Assembly: GCF_004364245.1 (NCBI RefSeq)
Contig: NZ_SOAV01000005.1
Location: 1-64,000 of the forward strand
DNA from: Streptomyces sp. BK208
Lineage (GTDB): Bacteria > Actinomycetota > Actinomycetes > Streptomycetales > Streptomycetaceae
Reading direction: 5' to 3'
Length of the DNA stretch: 64,000 nt
Position numbers and translations under genes: made by a program. Within the stretch, counting starts at the first letter, position 1, and each line of letters opens with the position of its first letter. This document shows positions 8,324 to 16,365 of this stretch, in pieces. The notes beneath the pieces were generated by a model that was not told the origin of the DNA, made no database searches, and saw only the letters and a list, made by a program, of their open reading frames with translations.

Positions 8324-9472
8324 ATGGGTGACGACAGGCGGCTCGCGGCCGTGGTGGCGCTTGCGCAGGGGATGGCCGCCGCGCACAGCGCGCGTGAGGC
8401 GTGGCGGGCGGCGGCCGTCGGCGGCTGCATGGCGCTCGGCGGCAGCTTCGCCGCGCTGTCGGTGTGGGAGCGCGAGCTGGGCCGGCTCCGGGTGCTGGTG
8501 AACGTCGGCCGGCGGGCCGAGGACGAGGAGGAGTTCCCGGAGGACGAGTCCTACCCGGTGCACCAGTTCGCGGAGATCACCGAGTTCCTGCACGAGCGCT
8601 GGGCGGGCGGCGGCGAACCCGACGCCTGGGTCGAGACCGCCGAGGGACCCGCCACCGGGAGTCCCGGCTACGTCCACCAGCGCGTCGCCGCCCTGCGCCG
8701 CCGGGGCCGCGGCTGCTGCGTGGTCGCGCCGATCGTGCTGCACGGGAGGGCGTGGGGCGAGCTGTACGTGGCCCGCCCGGTGGGGGAGCGGGTCTTCGAG
8801 CGGAGCGACGCCGACTTCGCCACCGTGCTGGCCTCCGTCGTCGCCGCCGGGATCGCGCAGACCGAGCGGCTGGAGGAGGTCCGGCGGCTCGCGTACACCG
8901 ACGCGCTCACCGGGCTGGCCAACCGCCGCGCCGTCGACTCCGCGCTCGACGAGGCCGTCGAGCGGCACCGCGTGGAGGGCGTCGTCGTCAGCCTCGTCGT
9001 CTGCGACCTGAACGGACTCAAGCGGGTGAACGACACGCACGGACACGCCGTCGGGGACCGGCTCCTGGAGCGGTTCGGGTCGGTGCTGTCGCTGTGCGGG
9101 GCGATGGTGCCGGGAGCGCTCGCGGCCCGGCTCGGCGGGGACGAGTTCTGCCTGCTCGCGGTCGGGCCGTCCGCCGACGCGGTGGTCAAGGCCGCCGAGG
9201 AGCTGTGCCGCCGGGCCGCCGAGCTGGCGCTGGGTGACGGCGTGGCCTGCGGGGTCGCGTCCACGGAGGACCCGGTCGGTCCGGTCCGCTCCGCCCGCCG
9301 GCTCTTCCGGCTCGCCGACGCCGCGCAGTACCGCGCCAAGGCGGAACGCTCGGCCGGGCCGGTCGTCGCCGGCCGCGAGGGGCCGGACGACCCCGTGGTG
9401 CGGCTCGCCGACGAGCCTTCGCGGGAGGAGGACGGGGAGCGTCGGCGGTTCCGCGGGCGGCACTCTCCGTGA
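8324..9472 (+). CDS. cdgE: GAF-GGDEF protein, probable diguanylate cyclase
   Basis: The 382-residue soluble protein probably makes cyclic di-GMP, the signal that blocks sporulation in Streptomyces through BldD. Residues about 10-175 form a GAF-like sensor and about 185-340 a GGDEF domain. Seen: an intact RLGGDEF active-site motif near 268-275, the substrate-proximal DLNGLKRVNDTHGHAVGD segment, and DALTGLANRR at the domain entry. The RxxD inhibitory site expected five residues before GGDEF is absent. The ATG at 8324 has only an overlapping GGAG, and a GTG at 8321 is also possible. The domain order matches what I recall as CdgE of S. coelicolor; the symbol is from memory. Confidence 0.85.
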   Translation: MGDDRRLAAVVALAQGMAAAHSAREAWRAAAVGGCMALGGSFAALSVWERELGRLRVLVNVGRRAEDEEEFPEDESYPVHQFAEITEFLHERWAGGGEPDAWVETAEGPATGSPGYVHQRVAALRRRGRGCCVVAPIVLHGRAWGELYVARPVGERVFERSDADFATVLASVVAAGIAQTERLEEVRRLAYTDALTGLANRRAVDSALDEAVERHRVEGVVVSLVVCDLNGLKRVNDTHGHAVGDRLLERFGSVLSLCGAMVPGALAARLGGDEFCLLAVGPSADAVVKAAEELCRRAAELALGDGVACGVASTEDPVGPVRSARRLFRLADAAQYRAKAERSAGPVVAGREGPDDPVVRLADEPSREEDGERRRFRGRHSP

Positions 9473-9559
9473 CGCCGGTCCGGTAAGGGGCGCTCCGGGT
9501 GTGCATCCGTGACGTACCCCCTCGTGACATCATCGAATTCACTGCGTACGCTCCTGAAT

Positions 9560-11104
9560 ATGGATATGCACACTGTGGTGGTGGGGACGGCCGGGGTCAC
9601 CGCGGCCGACGTCCTCGCCGTGGCGCGCGGCGGCGCCCGGATCGAACTCTCCGACGACGCGGTCGCCGCCCTGGCCGCGGCCCGCGGCATCGTGGACGCA
9701 CTGGCCGCCAAGCCGGATCCCGTGTACGGCGTGAGCACCGGCTTCGGCGCCCTGGCGACCCGGCACATCAGCCCCGACCTGCGGGCGCAGCTGCAGCGCA
9801 ACATCGTGCGCTCGCACGCCGCCGGGATGGGCCCGCGCGTCGAGCGCGAGGTGGTCCGCGCGCTGATGTTCCTGCGGCTGAAGACCGTCTGCTCCGGCCA
9901 CACCGGCGTGCGTCCCGAGGTCGCGCAGACCATGGCCGACGTGCTCAACGCCGGGATCACCCCGGTCGTGCACGAGTACGGCTCGCTGGGCTGCTCCGGC
10001 GACCTCGCCCCGCTGTCGCACTGCGCGCTGACCCTCATGGGCGAGGGCGAGGCCGAGGGCCCCGACGGCACCGTGCGGCCCGCCGGCGAGCTGCTCGCCG
10101 CGCACGGGATCACCCCGGTCGAGCTGCGCGAGAAGGAGGGCCTCGCCCTCCTCAACGGCACCGACGGCATGCTCGGCATGCTGGTCATGGCCCTCGCCGA
10201 CCTCGACACCCTCTACAAGTCGGCCGACATCACCGCCGCGCTGTCCATGGAGGCCCTGCTCGGCACCGACAAGGTGCTCGCCCCCGAGCTGCACGCCATC
10301 CGCCCGCACCCGGGGCAGGCGGCCAGCGCCGCCAACATGGCCGCCGTGCTCAAGGGCTCCGCGCTGACCGGGCACCACCAGGACGACGCCCCGCGCGTCC
10401 AGGACGCCTACTCGGTGCGCTGCGCCCCGCAGGTCGCCGGTGCCGGACGGGACACCATGGCCCACGCCGGCCTGGTCGCCGAGCGCGAGCTGGCCGCGGC
10501 CGTCGACAACCCCGTCGTCCTGCCCGACGGCCGCGTCGAGTCCAACGGCAACTTCCACGGCGCCCCGGTCGCCTACGTCCTGGACTTCCTCGCCGTCGCC
10601 GTCGCCGACCTGGGTTCCATCGCCGAGCGGCGTACCGACCGGCTGCTCGACAAGAACCGCAGCCACGGCCTGCCGCCGTTCCTCGCCGACGACGCGGGCG
10701 TCGACTCCGGACTGATGATCGCCCAGTACACGCAGGCCGCGCTGGTCGGCGAGCTGAAGCGGCTCGCGGTACCGGCCTCCGCCGACTCCATCCCGTCCTC
10801 CGCGATGCAGGAGGACCACGTCTCCATGGGCTGGTCGGCGGCGCGCAAGCTGCGTACGGCCGTCGACAACCTCAGCCGCGTGATCGCCGTGGAGCTGTAC
10901 GCCGCCACGCGCGCGATCGAGCTCCGCGAGGGCCTCGCCCCGGCCCCGGCCTCGCGGGCCGTCATCGACGCCGTACGGGCGGCCGGCGTCGAGGGACCCG
11001 GCCCGGACCGCTACCTGGCGCCCGACCTCGCCGCGGCGGACGCGTTCGTGCGCGCCGGGCACCTGGTCGCCGCGGCGGAGACGGTCACGGGGCCGCTGCG
11101 GTAA
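9560..11104 (+). CDS. hutH: Histidine ammonia-lyase
   Basis: This 514-residue enzyme removes ammonia from histidine to give urocanate, the first step of histidine use. Seen: YGVSTGFGALATRHI near residue 55, and the tripeptide that forms the MIO electrophile in the motif GSLGCSGDLAPLSHCAL near 145. The first MIO residue is Cys, where the Pseudomonas enzyme has Ala. The ATG at 9560 (protein starting MDMHTVVVG) matches the remembered S. griseus HutH start and length; an upstream open stretch from 9509 is not needed. No clear ribosome site is seen, so the message may be leaderless or weakly translated. The other hut genes are not in this window. Confidence 0.95.
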   Translation: MDMHTVVVGTAGVTAADVLAVARGGARIELSDDAVAALAAARGIVDALAAKPDPVYGVSTGFGALATRHISPDLRAQLQRNIVRSHAAGMGPRVEREVVRALMFLRLKTVCSGHTGVRPEVAQTMADVLNAGITPVVHEYGSLGCSGDLAPLSHCALTLMGEGEAEGPDGTVRPAGELLAAHGITPVELREKEGLALLNGTDGMLGMLVMALADLDTLYKSADITAALSMEALLGTDKVLAPELHAIRPHPGQAASAANMAAVLKGSALTGHHQDDAPRVQDAYSVRCAPQVAGAGRDTMAHAGLVAERELAAAVDNPVVLPDGRVESNGNFHGAPVAYVLDFLAVAVADLGSIAERRTDRLLDKNRSHGLPPFLADDAGVDSGLMIAQYTQAALVGELKRLAVPASADSIPSSAMQEDHVSMGWSAARKLRTAVDNLSRVIAVELYAATRAIELREGLAPAPASRAVIDAVRAAGVEGPGPDRYLAPDLAAADAFVRAGHLVAAAETVTGPLR

Positions 11105-11121
11105 CCGGCGGTGACGTGCGG

Positions 11122-11154
11122 GAGGGGGCCCCGGTGTGACGCCGGGGCCCCCTC
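11122..11154 (+). terminator. Terminator hairpin after hutH
   Basis: Perfect 13-base arms GAGGGGGCCCCGG (11122-11134) and CCGGGGCCCCCTC (11142-11154) enclose a seven-base loop, starting 17 bases past the hutH stop. Strong GC hairpins without a T-run are the usual form in Streptomyces. Confidence 0.85.
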
Positions 11155-11241
11155 GTGCCGTCCGCGCACGCCCCGGACGGTCGGGAAGTTCACTCGCGGG
11201 TCAAGAAAACCAAAAGAAAGCCAAAAGACCGTCAGGTCCGC

Positions 11242-11571
11242 TCAGAAACCGAGGCGTTCCCGGCGCACCGAGTAGCCCACGAAGCCGGCGCCGAGACCGA
11301 GGCAGACGGCGCCGCCGACGACGTACGGCGTGCTGTCGAAGCTGCCGGTGTCGGCCAGCCGGGTGGTGCCCTCGCCGGTCGCCGCCGTGTCCGTGGAGGT
11401 GTCCGCGGAGACGGCTCTCGCCTGGGCCGTGACCTGCGAGGACGGCGTCGCGGCCGCGGACTCGAGCACCGGTGCCTCGGGTGTCGCGTTGGCCGACGGG
11501 ACGAACCAGAGGGCACACAGCAGGCCGCCCGCGGCGGTGGCGGTCAGCAAGGAACGGCGAGCGGATGACAC
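11242..11571 (-). CDS. Small secreted LAxTG sortase substrate
   Basis: The 109-residue protein has an N-terminal signal peptide (about residues 1-29, cleavage after ANA), a short Thr/Ser/Ala-rich mature region, then LADTG near residue 74, a hydrophobic segment near 84-101 and a basic tail (RRER). That is a complete class E sortase sorting signal; Streptomyces SrtE enzymes cut LAxTG and link the product to peptidoglycan. The mature anchored part would be only about 48 residues. A GTG start at 11571 follows AAGGGGA. No sortase gene is in this window. The mature region has no recognisable domain, so its surface role is unknown. Confidence 0.85.
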   Translation of the reverse strand: MSSARRSLLTATAAGGLLCALWFVPSANATPEAPVLESAAATPSSQVTAQARAVSADTSTDTAATGEGTTRLADTGSFDSTPYVVGGAVCLGLGAGFVGYSVRRERLGF

Positions 11572-11668
11572 GGAATATCGATCCCCTTGTGGCGCTGGCG
11601 AATTGGCCGTGTGGGCAGATGTTAGTGAAAGGCGCGGGTCACAGGAAAGTCACGCGAGGGGTCGGCCT

Positions 11669-11674
11669 TACGCT
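11669..11674 (+). promoter_or_regulatory. Candidate -10 box (TACGCT) for a leaderless mRNA
   Basis: TACGCT ends six bases before the ATG at 11681, placing the expected transcription start on the start codon. No ribosome site is present in front of this ATG. Confidence 0.45.
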
Positions 11675-11680
11675 CCGGAC

Positions 11681-12034
11681 ATGAGCACTCCAGAGACATC
11701 ACGGTTTGTACGGATTCGCGTCGAGCTGGTCCTCGAGATCGACGACGAGGAGGCCGTCACCGGAGCCGCACTCCAGGCCCTCGCCGACGACACCGAGCTG
11801 TCCGGCGCGGAGCGGGCCGACTCCGAGCGTGCTGTGACGGAGGACACCGCAGAGGCGCTCGCCCACCTGGTGGACCCGTTCGACCTGGTCAGCGCGGTGC
11901 CCGGGGTCGAGCTCCAGCAGGCCTCCTGGAGCAGTGAGCAGATCGACTACGACCCCGACTCCCCCGAGTGGAACCTCGGCGAGGATGATGGCGACGAGAA
12001 CGACCTGGAAGACGACGAAATGACGGTCGGCTGA
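11681..12034 (+). CDS. Acidic conserved hypothetical protein
   Basis: The 117-residue protein is strongly acidic, with a C-terminal tail rich in Asp and Glu. The N-terminal half (RFVRIRVELVLEIDDEEAV) looks like a small alpha/beta fold, and a helical middle follows. There is no signal peptide, membrane span or catalytic motif. It is divergent from the LAxTG gene and 229 bases before the L,D-transpeptidase. The ATG at 11681 is chosen because a -10-like box sits directly before it; the longer upstream open frame crosses the divergent gene. Homologues appear to be Streptomyces conserved hypotheticals; I recognise no family. Confidence 0.75.
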   Translation: MSTPETSRFVRIRVELVLEIDDEEAVTGAALQALADDTELSGAERADSERAVTEDTAEALAHLVDPFDLVSAVPGVELQQASWSSEQIDYDPDSPEWNLGEDDGDENDLEDDEMTVG

Positions 12035-12263
12035 CGCGGTGTGGGGAAATTCCCGGCCCCGGGCGGCAACCGCCGTCCGGGGTTTCCTCGTCTCACGGTG
12101 CGCACTGACCGACACCTCCCCGCGCCGCCTGAGCCCCCGCGGCAAACGTGGCATGGCCCACACCCGTGAGCGATGTGGAACGGGACGAACCGGTCGTAGC
12201 GTTGAAAGTTATTGACGGGGTATCTCGGGGTTTCGGGAATCGGCAACGATGGAGAAGCGTGTG

Positions 12264-13511
12264 ATGACGGACGGTAAGCGGCGCAAGGGCCTGGCGGCCG
12301 CGTCCGCACTGCTCGGCGGTGTACTGGTGCTCTCGGCATGTTCCAGTGGCGACGCCGACACCTCCGGGGGCGGGGACGGCAAGACCTCGCAGGCCGAGGT
12401 CGACGAAGCGGCGGCCAAGAAGACGTCCGAGGCCCAGATCAAGATCACGCCCAAGGGCGGCTCGGACAACGCCTCCATCAACAACTCCGCCGGCGTCACC
12501 GTGAGCAAGGGCACGCTCACCGAGGTGAAGATGACCGCCTCGGACGGCACCGAGGTCAGCGGCGAGATATCCGCCGACAAGACCAGCTGGAAGCCCAGCG
12601 GCCAGCTGGAGCGCGCCACCAAGTACCAGATCACGGCGACCGCGCAGGACTCCGAGGGCCGCGCCGCCCACGAGAACGCGTCGTTCACCACGGTCTCCCC
12701 CGAGAACAGCTTCATCGGGAACTTCACCCCGGACGACGGCAAGACCGTCGGAGTCGGGATGCCCGTGTCGATCAACTTCGACAAGCAGATCACCGACAAG
12801 GCCGCCGTCCAGAAGGGCATCACGGTCAACAGCAGCAGCGGCCAGGAGGTCGCCTGCCACTGGTTCTCCACCCAGCGCATGGACTGCCGTCCCAAGGACT
12901 ACTGGCAGGAGGGCTCGACCGTCACCCTCAAGCTGGCGCTCGACGGGGTCGAGGGCGCCGACGGCGTCTACGGCGTCCAGCAGAAGTCGGTCACCTTCAA
13001 GATCGGCCGCAACCAGGTCTCCTACGTCGACGCGAAGACCAAGCAGATGAAGGTCACGCAGGACGGCAAGACGGTCAAGACCATCCCGATCTCCGCCGGC
13101 TCCCCGGACAACAAGACCTACGAAGGCCAGATGGTGATCTCCGAGAAGTACAAGGAGACCCGGATGGACGGCTCGACCGTCGGCTTCACCGACGACGACG
13201 GCAAGGGCGAGTACGACATCAAGGACGTGCCGCACGCCATGCGCCTGAGCACCTCCGGCACCTTCATCCACGGCAACTACTGGGGCAAGGGCATCTTCGG
13301 CAACGTCAACACCAGCCACGGCTGCGTGGGCCTGGAGGACGCCAAGGGTGCCAACGACCCGAACACGCCCGGTGCCTGGTTCTACAACAACTCGATCATC
13401 GGTGACGTGGTCGTCGTCCAGAACACCGGCGACAAGACCGTCTCCCCGGACAACGGCCTCAACGGCTGGAACATGGACTGGGCCCAGTGGAAGGCGGGTT
13501 CGGCCGTCTGA
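12264..13511 (+). CDS. L,D-transpeptidase lipoprotein with Ig-like domains
   Basis: The 415-residue lipoprotein probably forms 3-3 peptidoglycan cross-links outside the membrane. Seen: a lipobox LSAC with the lipidated Cys near residue 26, two Ig-like beta domains (about 60-150 and 155-255), then a YkuD catalytic domain with HGNYWG near 336 and SHGCVGL near 351-357, where Cys354 is the nucleophile. This is the architecture of mycobacterial LdtMt2. The ATG at 12264 is preferred because GGAGAAG lies seven bases upstream; an in-frame ATG at 12249 would add five residues and lacks a ribosome site. A very strong terminator follows. Lateral-wall or sporulation roles are possible; the sequence does not say which. 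Confidence 0.92.
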   Translation: MTDGKRRKGLAAASALLGGVLVLSACSSGDADTSGGGDGKTSQAEVDEAAAKKTSEAQIKITPKGGSDNASINNSAGVTVSKGTLTEVKMTASDGTEVSGEISADKTSWKPSGQLERATKYQITATAQDSEGRAAHENASFTTVSPENSFIGNFTPDDGKTVGVGMPVSINFDKQITDKAAVQKGITVNSSSGQEVACHWFSTQRMDCRPKDYWQEGSTVTLKLALDGVEGADGVYGVQQKSVTFKIGRNQVSYVDAKTKQMKVTQDGKTVKTIPISAGSPDNKTYEGQMVISEKYKETRMDGSTVGFTDDDGKGEYDIKDVPHAMRLSTSGTFIHGNYWGKGIFGNVNTSHGCVGLEDAKGANDPNTPGAWFYNNSIIGDVVVVQNTGDKTVSPDNGLNGWNMDWAQWKAGSAV

Positions 13512-13546
13512 CGCCGAACCCCCGCCGGGCCGACTGCACTTCGCAC

Positions 13547-13585
13547 GGGCGCCCGCCGCTCCCCGCACGGGAGCGGCGGGCGCCC
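13547..13585 (+). terminator. Strong terminator hairpin after the L,D-transpeptidase
   Basis: Two perfect 17-base arms (13547-13563 and 13569-13585, built on GGGCGCCCGCCGCTCCC) enclose the loop CGCAC. It is the strongest hairpin noticed in the window and isolates the ABC exporter genes that follow. Confidence 0.9.
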
Positions 13586-13649
13586 GCGCCTTTCCCGGCT
13601 TCTCATCCTCCTCTTACGCGGGCCTTATCCCTTCATCACGGGCCGTCCC

Positions 13650-13655
13650 TACTTT
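13650..13655 (+). promoter_or_regulatory. Candidate -10 box (TACTTT) for a leaderless exporter mRNA
   Basis: TACTTT ends six bases before the ATG at 13662. A TTATCC at 13625-13630 could act as a -35 element with 19-base spacing. No ribosome site is present. Confidence 0.5.
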
Positions 13656-13661
13656 GCGGCC

Positions 13662-15164
13662 ATGTTCTTCACCTACCTGAGGCGCGAGCTGCGCCGCCGC
13701 AGAAAGGCGGCCCTCGTCGTCGCCTCCGGCCTGGCGCTGGGCATCGCGCTGGTCATCGTCGTCGACTCCGTCTCCTCCGGCATGGGCCGGGCCCAGGACA
13801 AGGTCCTGCAGTCCCTGTACGGGCTGGGCACGGACATGACGGTCACCAAGGCCGCCGAGGCCTCCGCCGGGAACACCGCCGAACGACCGCGCTTCCGCTT
13901 CGACGCACAGGACGACGGTGCCGAGAAGGAGCAGAGCACCGACCGCGTCATGGTGCAGGGCTTCCAGACCCTGGCCGGCTCGACCGTCGGGAAGGTCGCC
14001 GGGCAGAACGGCGTCGCCGACGCGGTGGGCGGCCTGAGCCTCCAAGTCGTCAAGGTCAGCGGCGAGTTCTCCCGCGGGCAGTTCCAGCAGGACGCCTCCG
14101 GCGGCACGGCCCAGGGCCAGGGGCAGGGGCAGGGGCAGGGCGGCGGCCCGGGCGGCGGGCAGTCCCCGCAGGGCCGCGTCCAGGGCGGCGGCGCCGACTT
14201 CGACGTCAACAGCTACTCCGTCTACGGCACCGACGTCACCGAGCCCGCCCTCGGCCCGCTGACCACCTCCGCCATCACCAGCGGACGCACCTTCGAGGCG
14301 TCGGAGACCGACGCGAAGGTCGCCGTCGCCGACTCGGCCTACGCCAAGGAGAAGAAGCTCAAGACCGGCAGCAAGGTCACCGTCAAGGACACCGAGTTCG
14401 AGATCGTCGGCATCGCCACGGCCGACAGCGGTGACGCGGCGGCCGACCTCTACGTGCCGCTCAAGCGGGCCCAGACGCTGAGTGACGCGAAGGACAAGGT
14501 CACCACGATCTACGTCAAGGCGACCGACTCGCAGCGGATCGACGGCGTCAAGTCCGCGATCCAGAAGAACATTTCGGGGACGACGGTCACCACCTCCGCC
14601 GACCTCGCCGACACCGTCTCGGGTTCCCTGTCCACCGCCTCCTCGCTCGCCACCGGGGTCGGCAAGTGGCTGTCCGTCCTCGTCCTGGCGGCGGCGTTCC
14701 TGGTCGCGGGGCTGCTCACCTCCTCCGCGGTCTCCCGCCGGGTGCGCGAGTTCGGCACGCTCAAGGCGCTCGGCTGGCGCTCGGGCCGGGTCACCCGGCA
14801 GGTGATCGGCGAGGCCGTCGTCAACGGCCTGGTCGGCGGCGCCCTCGGCATCGCGCTCGGACTCGCGGGCGCGTACGCCGTCACGGCCGTCAGTCCGACG
14901 TTGCAGGCCCAGCTGGGCGGCGGCACGGGCGGGGGCGGCACGGGCGGCCCCGGCGGCTTCGGAGGCGGCGGCGGTGGCATGGGCGGTCCCGGCCGGCAGG
15001 CCGCCGCCAAGACCCTGGACATCGCACTGACCGCACCCGTCAGCCTCACCACCATCGCCCTCGCCGTAGCCCTCGCCGTGGCCGGCGGGCTCGTCGCCGG
15101 CGGCTTCGGCGGCTGGCGCGCCGCCCGGCTGCGCCCCGCGGACGCCCTGCGCCGCGTCGAGTAG
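13662..15164 (+). CDS. FtsX/MacB-type ABC transporter permease
   Basis: The 500-residue permease has one N-terminal span (about residues 18-36), a large extracytoplasmic MacB-like domain (about 40-320) and three C-terminal spans (near 335-360, 385-410 and 460-485) that make the FtsX domain. Seen: the RRVREFGTLKALGWRSGRVTRQV coupling-helix segment near 362. Two low-complexity inserts are unusual: a Gly-Gln run near 150-165 and a Gly-rich loop of about 30 residues near 422-450 between the last spans. It forms an exporter or mechanotransmission complex with the ATPase gene 32 bases downstream. The substrate is unknown. Confidence 0.9.
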   Translation: MFFTYLRRELRRRRKAALVVASGLALGIALVIVVDSVSSGMGRAQDKVLQSLYGLGTDMTVTKAAEASAGNTAERPRFRFDAQDDGAEKEQSTDRVMVQGFQTLAGSTVGKVAGQNGVADAVGGLSLQVVKVSGEFSRGQFQQDASGGTAQGQGQGQGQGGGPGGGQSPQGRVQGGGADFDVNSYSVYGTDVTEPALGPLTTSAITSGRTFEASETDAKVAVADSAYAKEKKLKTGSKVTVKDTEFEIVGIATADSGDAAADLYVPLKRAQTLSDAKDKVTTIYVKATDSQRIDGVKSAIQKNISGTTVTTSADLADTVSGSLSTASSLATGVGKWLSVLVLAAAFLVAGLLTSSAVSRRVREFGTLKALGWRSGRVTRQVIGEAVVNGLVGGALGIALGLAGAYAVTAVSPTLQAQLGGGTGGGGTGGPGGFGGGGGGMGGPGRQAAAKTLDIALTAPVSLTTIALAVALAVAGGLVAGGFGGWRAARLRPADALRRVE

Positions 15165-15196
15165 CTCCACCTTCCCCGTACTCCAGGAGTCGCACC

Positions 15197-15880
15197 ATGT
15201 ACCAACTCAGCGGCGTCACCAAGCGCTACACCCGCGGCAAGGCCACCGTGCAGGCCCTCGACGGCGTCGACCTGACCATCGCCGACGGCGACCGGCTCGT
15301 CATCCAGGGCCCCACCGGCGGCGGCAAGTCCACCCTGTTGCAGATGCTGGGCGGTCTCGACCGGCCCAGCTCGGGCGAGGTCGTCCTCGACGGCACCGAC
15401 CTCGCCACCCTCCCCGAGGCCCGGCTGACCCGGGTGCGCAGCGAGAGCATCGGCTTCGTCTTCCAGTCCTTCAACCTGATCCCGACCCTGACCGCCCAGG
15501 AGAACGTCGAGACCGCCCTGGTCCCGCTCGGCGTCCGGGCGGGGGACCGGCGCGAGAGGGCCGCCGAGGCCCTGTCCTCCGTCGGCCTCGGCGAACGCCT
15601 CGGTCACCTTCCCGGCGAGATGTCCGGCGGCCAGCAGCAGCGCGTCGCCATCGCCCGCGCCCTGGTGAAGCAGCCGAAGGTGCTCCTGGCCGACGAGCCC
15701 ACCGGGAACCTCGACGAGTCGACCCGCGACGAGATCATGGAGGTGCTCGACCGCATGTGGCGGGAGCTGGGCCTCACCTTCGTCATGGTCACCCACGACT
15801 CGGCGATAGCCCGCAAGGCCCCACGCGTGGCCACCCTCCGCAAGGGCCGCATCACCGTCAAGGAGAACGCGTCGGCCTGA
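15197..15880 (+). CDS. ABC transporter ATP-binding protein, MacB/LolD type
   Basis: The 227-residue ATPase powers the FtsX-like permease just upstream. Seen: Walker A GPTGGGKST near residue 40, Q-loop FQSFNLIPTLTAQENV near 93, ABC signature MSGGQQQRVAIARAL near 142, Walker B VLLADEPTGNLD near 163 and the switch His in VTHD near 196. The LIPTLTAxEN segment is typical of the LolD/MacB/FtsE group. A CAGGAG site precedes the ATG at 15197. The pair is a two-gene operon; an antimicrobial-peptide or lipoprotein transport role is known for the family, but none is shown here. Confidence 0.94.
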   Translation: MYQLSGVTKRYTRGKATVQALDGVDLTIADGDRLVIQGPTGGGKSTLLQMLGGLDRPSSGEVVLDGTDLATLPEARLTRVRSESIGFVFQSFNLIPTLTAQENVETALVPLGVRAGDRRERAAEALSSVGLGERLGHLPGEMSGGQQQRVAIARALVKQPKVLLADEPTGNLDESTRDEIMEVLDRMWRELGLTFVMVTHDSAIARKAPRVATLRKGRITVKENASA

Positions 15881-16365
15881 CACCGGGCGCGCGGCCGTGA
15901 CTCGACGGGGCCCGCCGGGCCGGCGGGGCTCGGCGCACCCGGCGGGAGCCGGGGGACCCGGAGCCCGGCGAGGCCCGGCGAGTCTGGTGGGACTTCGCCG
16001 GGTCCGGCAGGATGATGCTCAGGCTCCGACGGCACCCGGCGGGACCTCGACCCGGACCGGGCGGCACCGCGTCGGGGGCCCGTGGCCCGCACCGGTCGCA
16101 GCGAGACCGGGGCGGGGCGGCAGGCAGGCAGGCGGTCGGGCGCAGTCCGCCGGACGCCGCCCACGGACGCGGTGTCTCCGGCGGGGCTGCCGCCCGCGGC
16201 CGGCGCGGACCGGACCTGGTGGCACGGTGTCGGGGATGTGCGGCCCGCAGCGGAGACGGAGCAGGGCGGTGCCGCGTCGGCGGGCTGTGGCCGCCACCGG
16301 GTGCTGCCGCCGGACCCGGTGAAAATTGACGGGCGTGCCCGGGCCGTCACGGTGGATCATGCGGC
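15881..16365. other. 485-base GC-extreme intergenic region
   Basis: No gene is supported: the open frames on both strands are artefacts of near-total G+C and lack ribosome sites. Degenerate CCGGCG/GGGCCC words recur throughout. A hairpin (CCCGCC at 15911-15916 with GGCGGG at 15922-15927) may end the exporter operon. A TTGACG at 16326-16331 and GATCAT at 16355-16360, six bases before the next ATG, may belong to the GNAT gene promoter. Confidence 0.5.

Noticed and set aside
6530..9463. Minus-strand frame of 977 codons covering three genes
   Set aside because: Only its last 231 codons (from 7225) have a ribosome site and sensible sequence; the rest is antisense to the enoyl-CoA hydratase and GGDEF genes.
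15881..16365. Several open frames in the GC-extreme gap
   Set aside because: All lack start signals and have composition of random GC-rich DNA.
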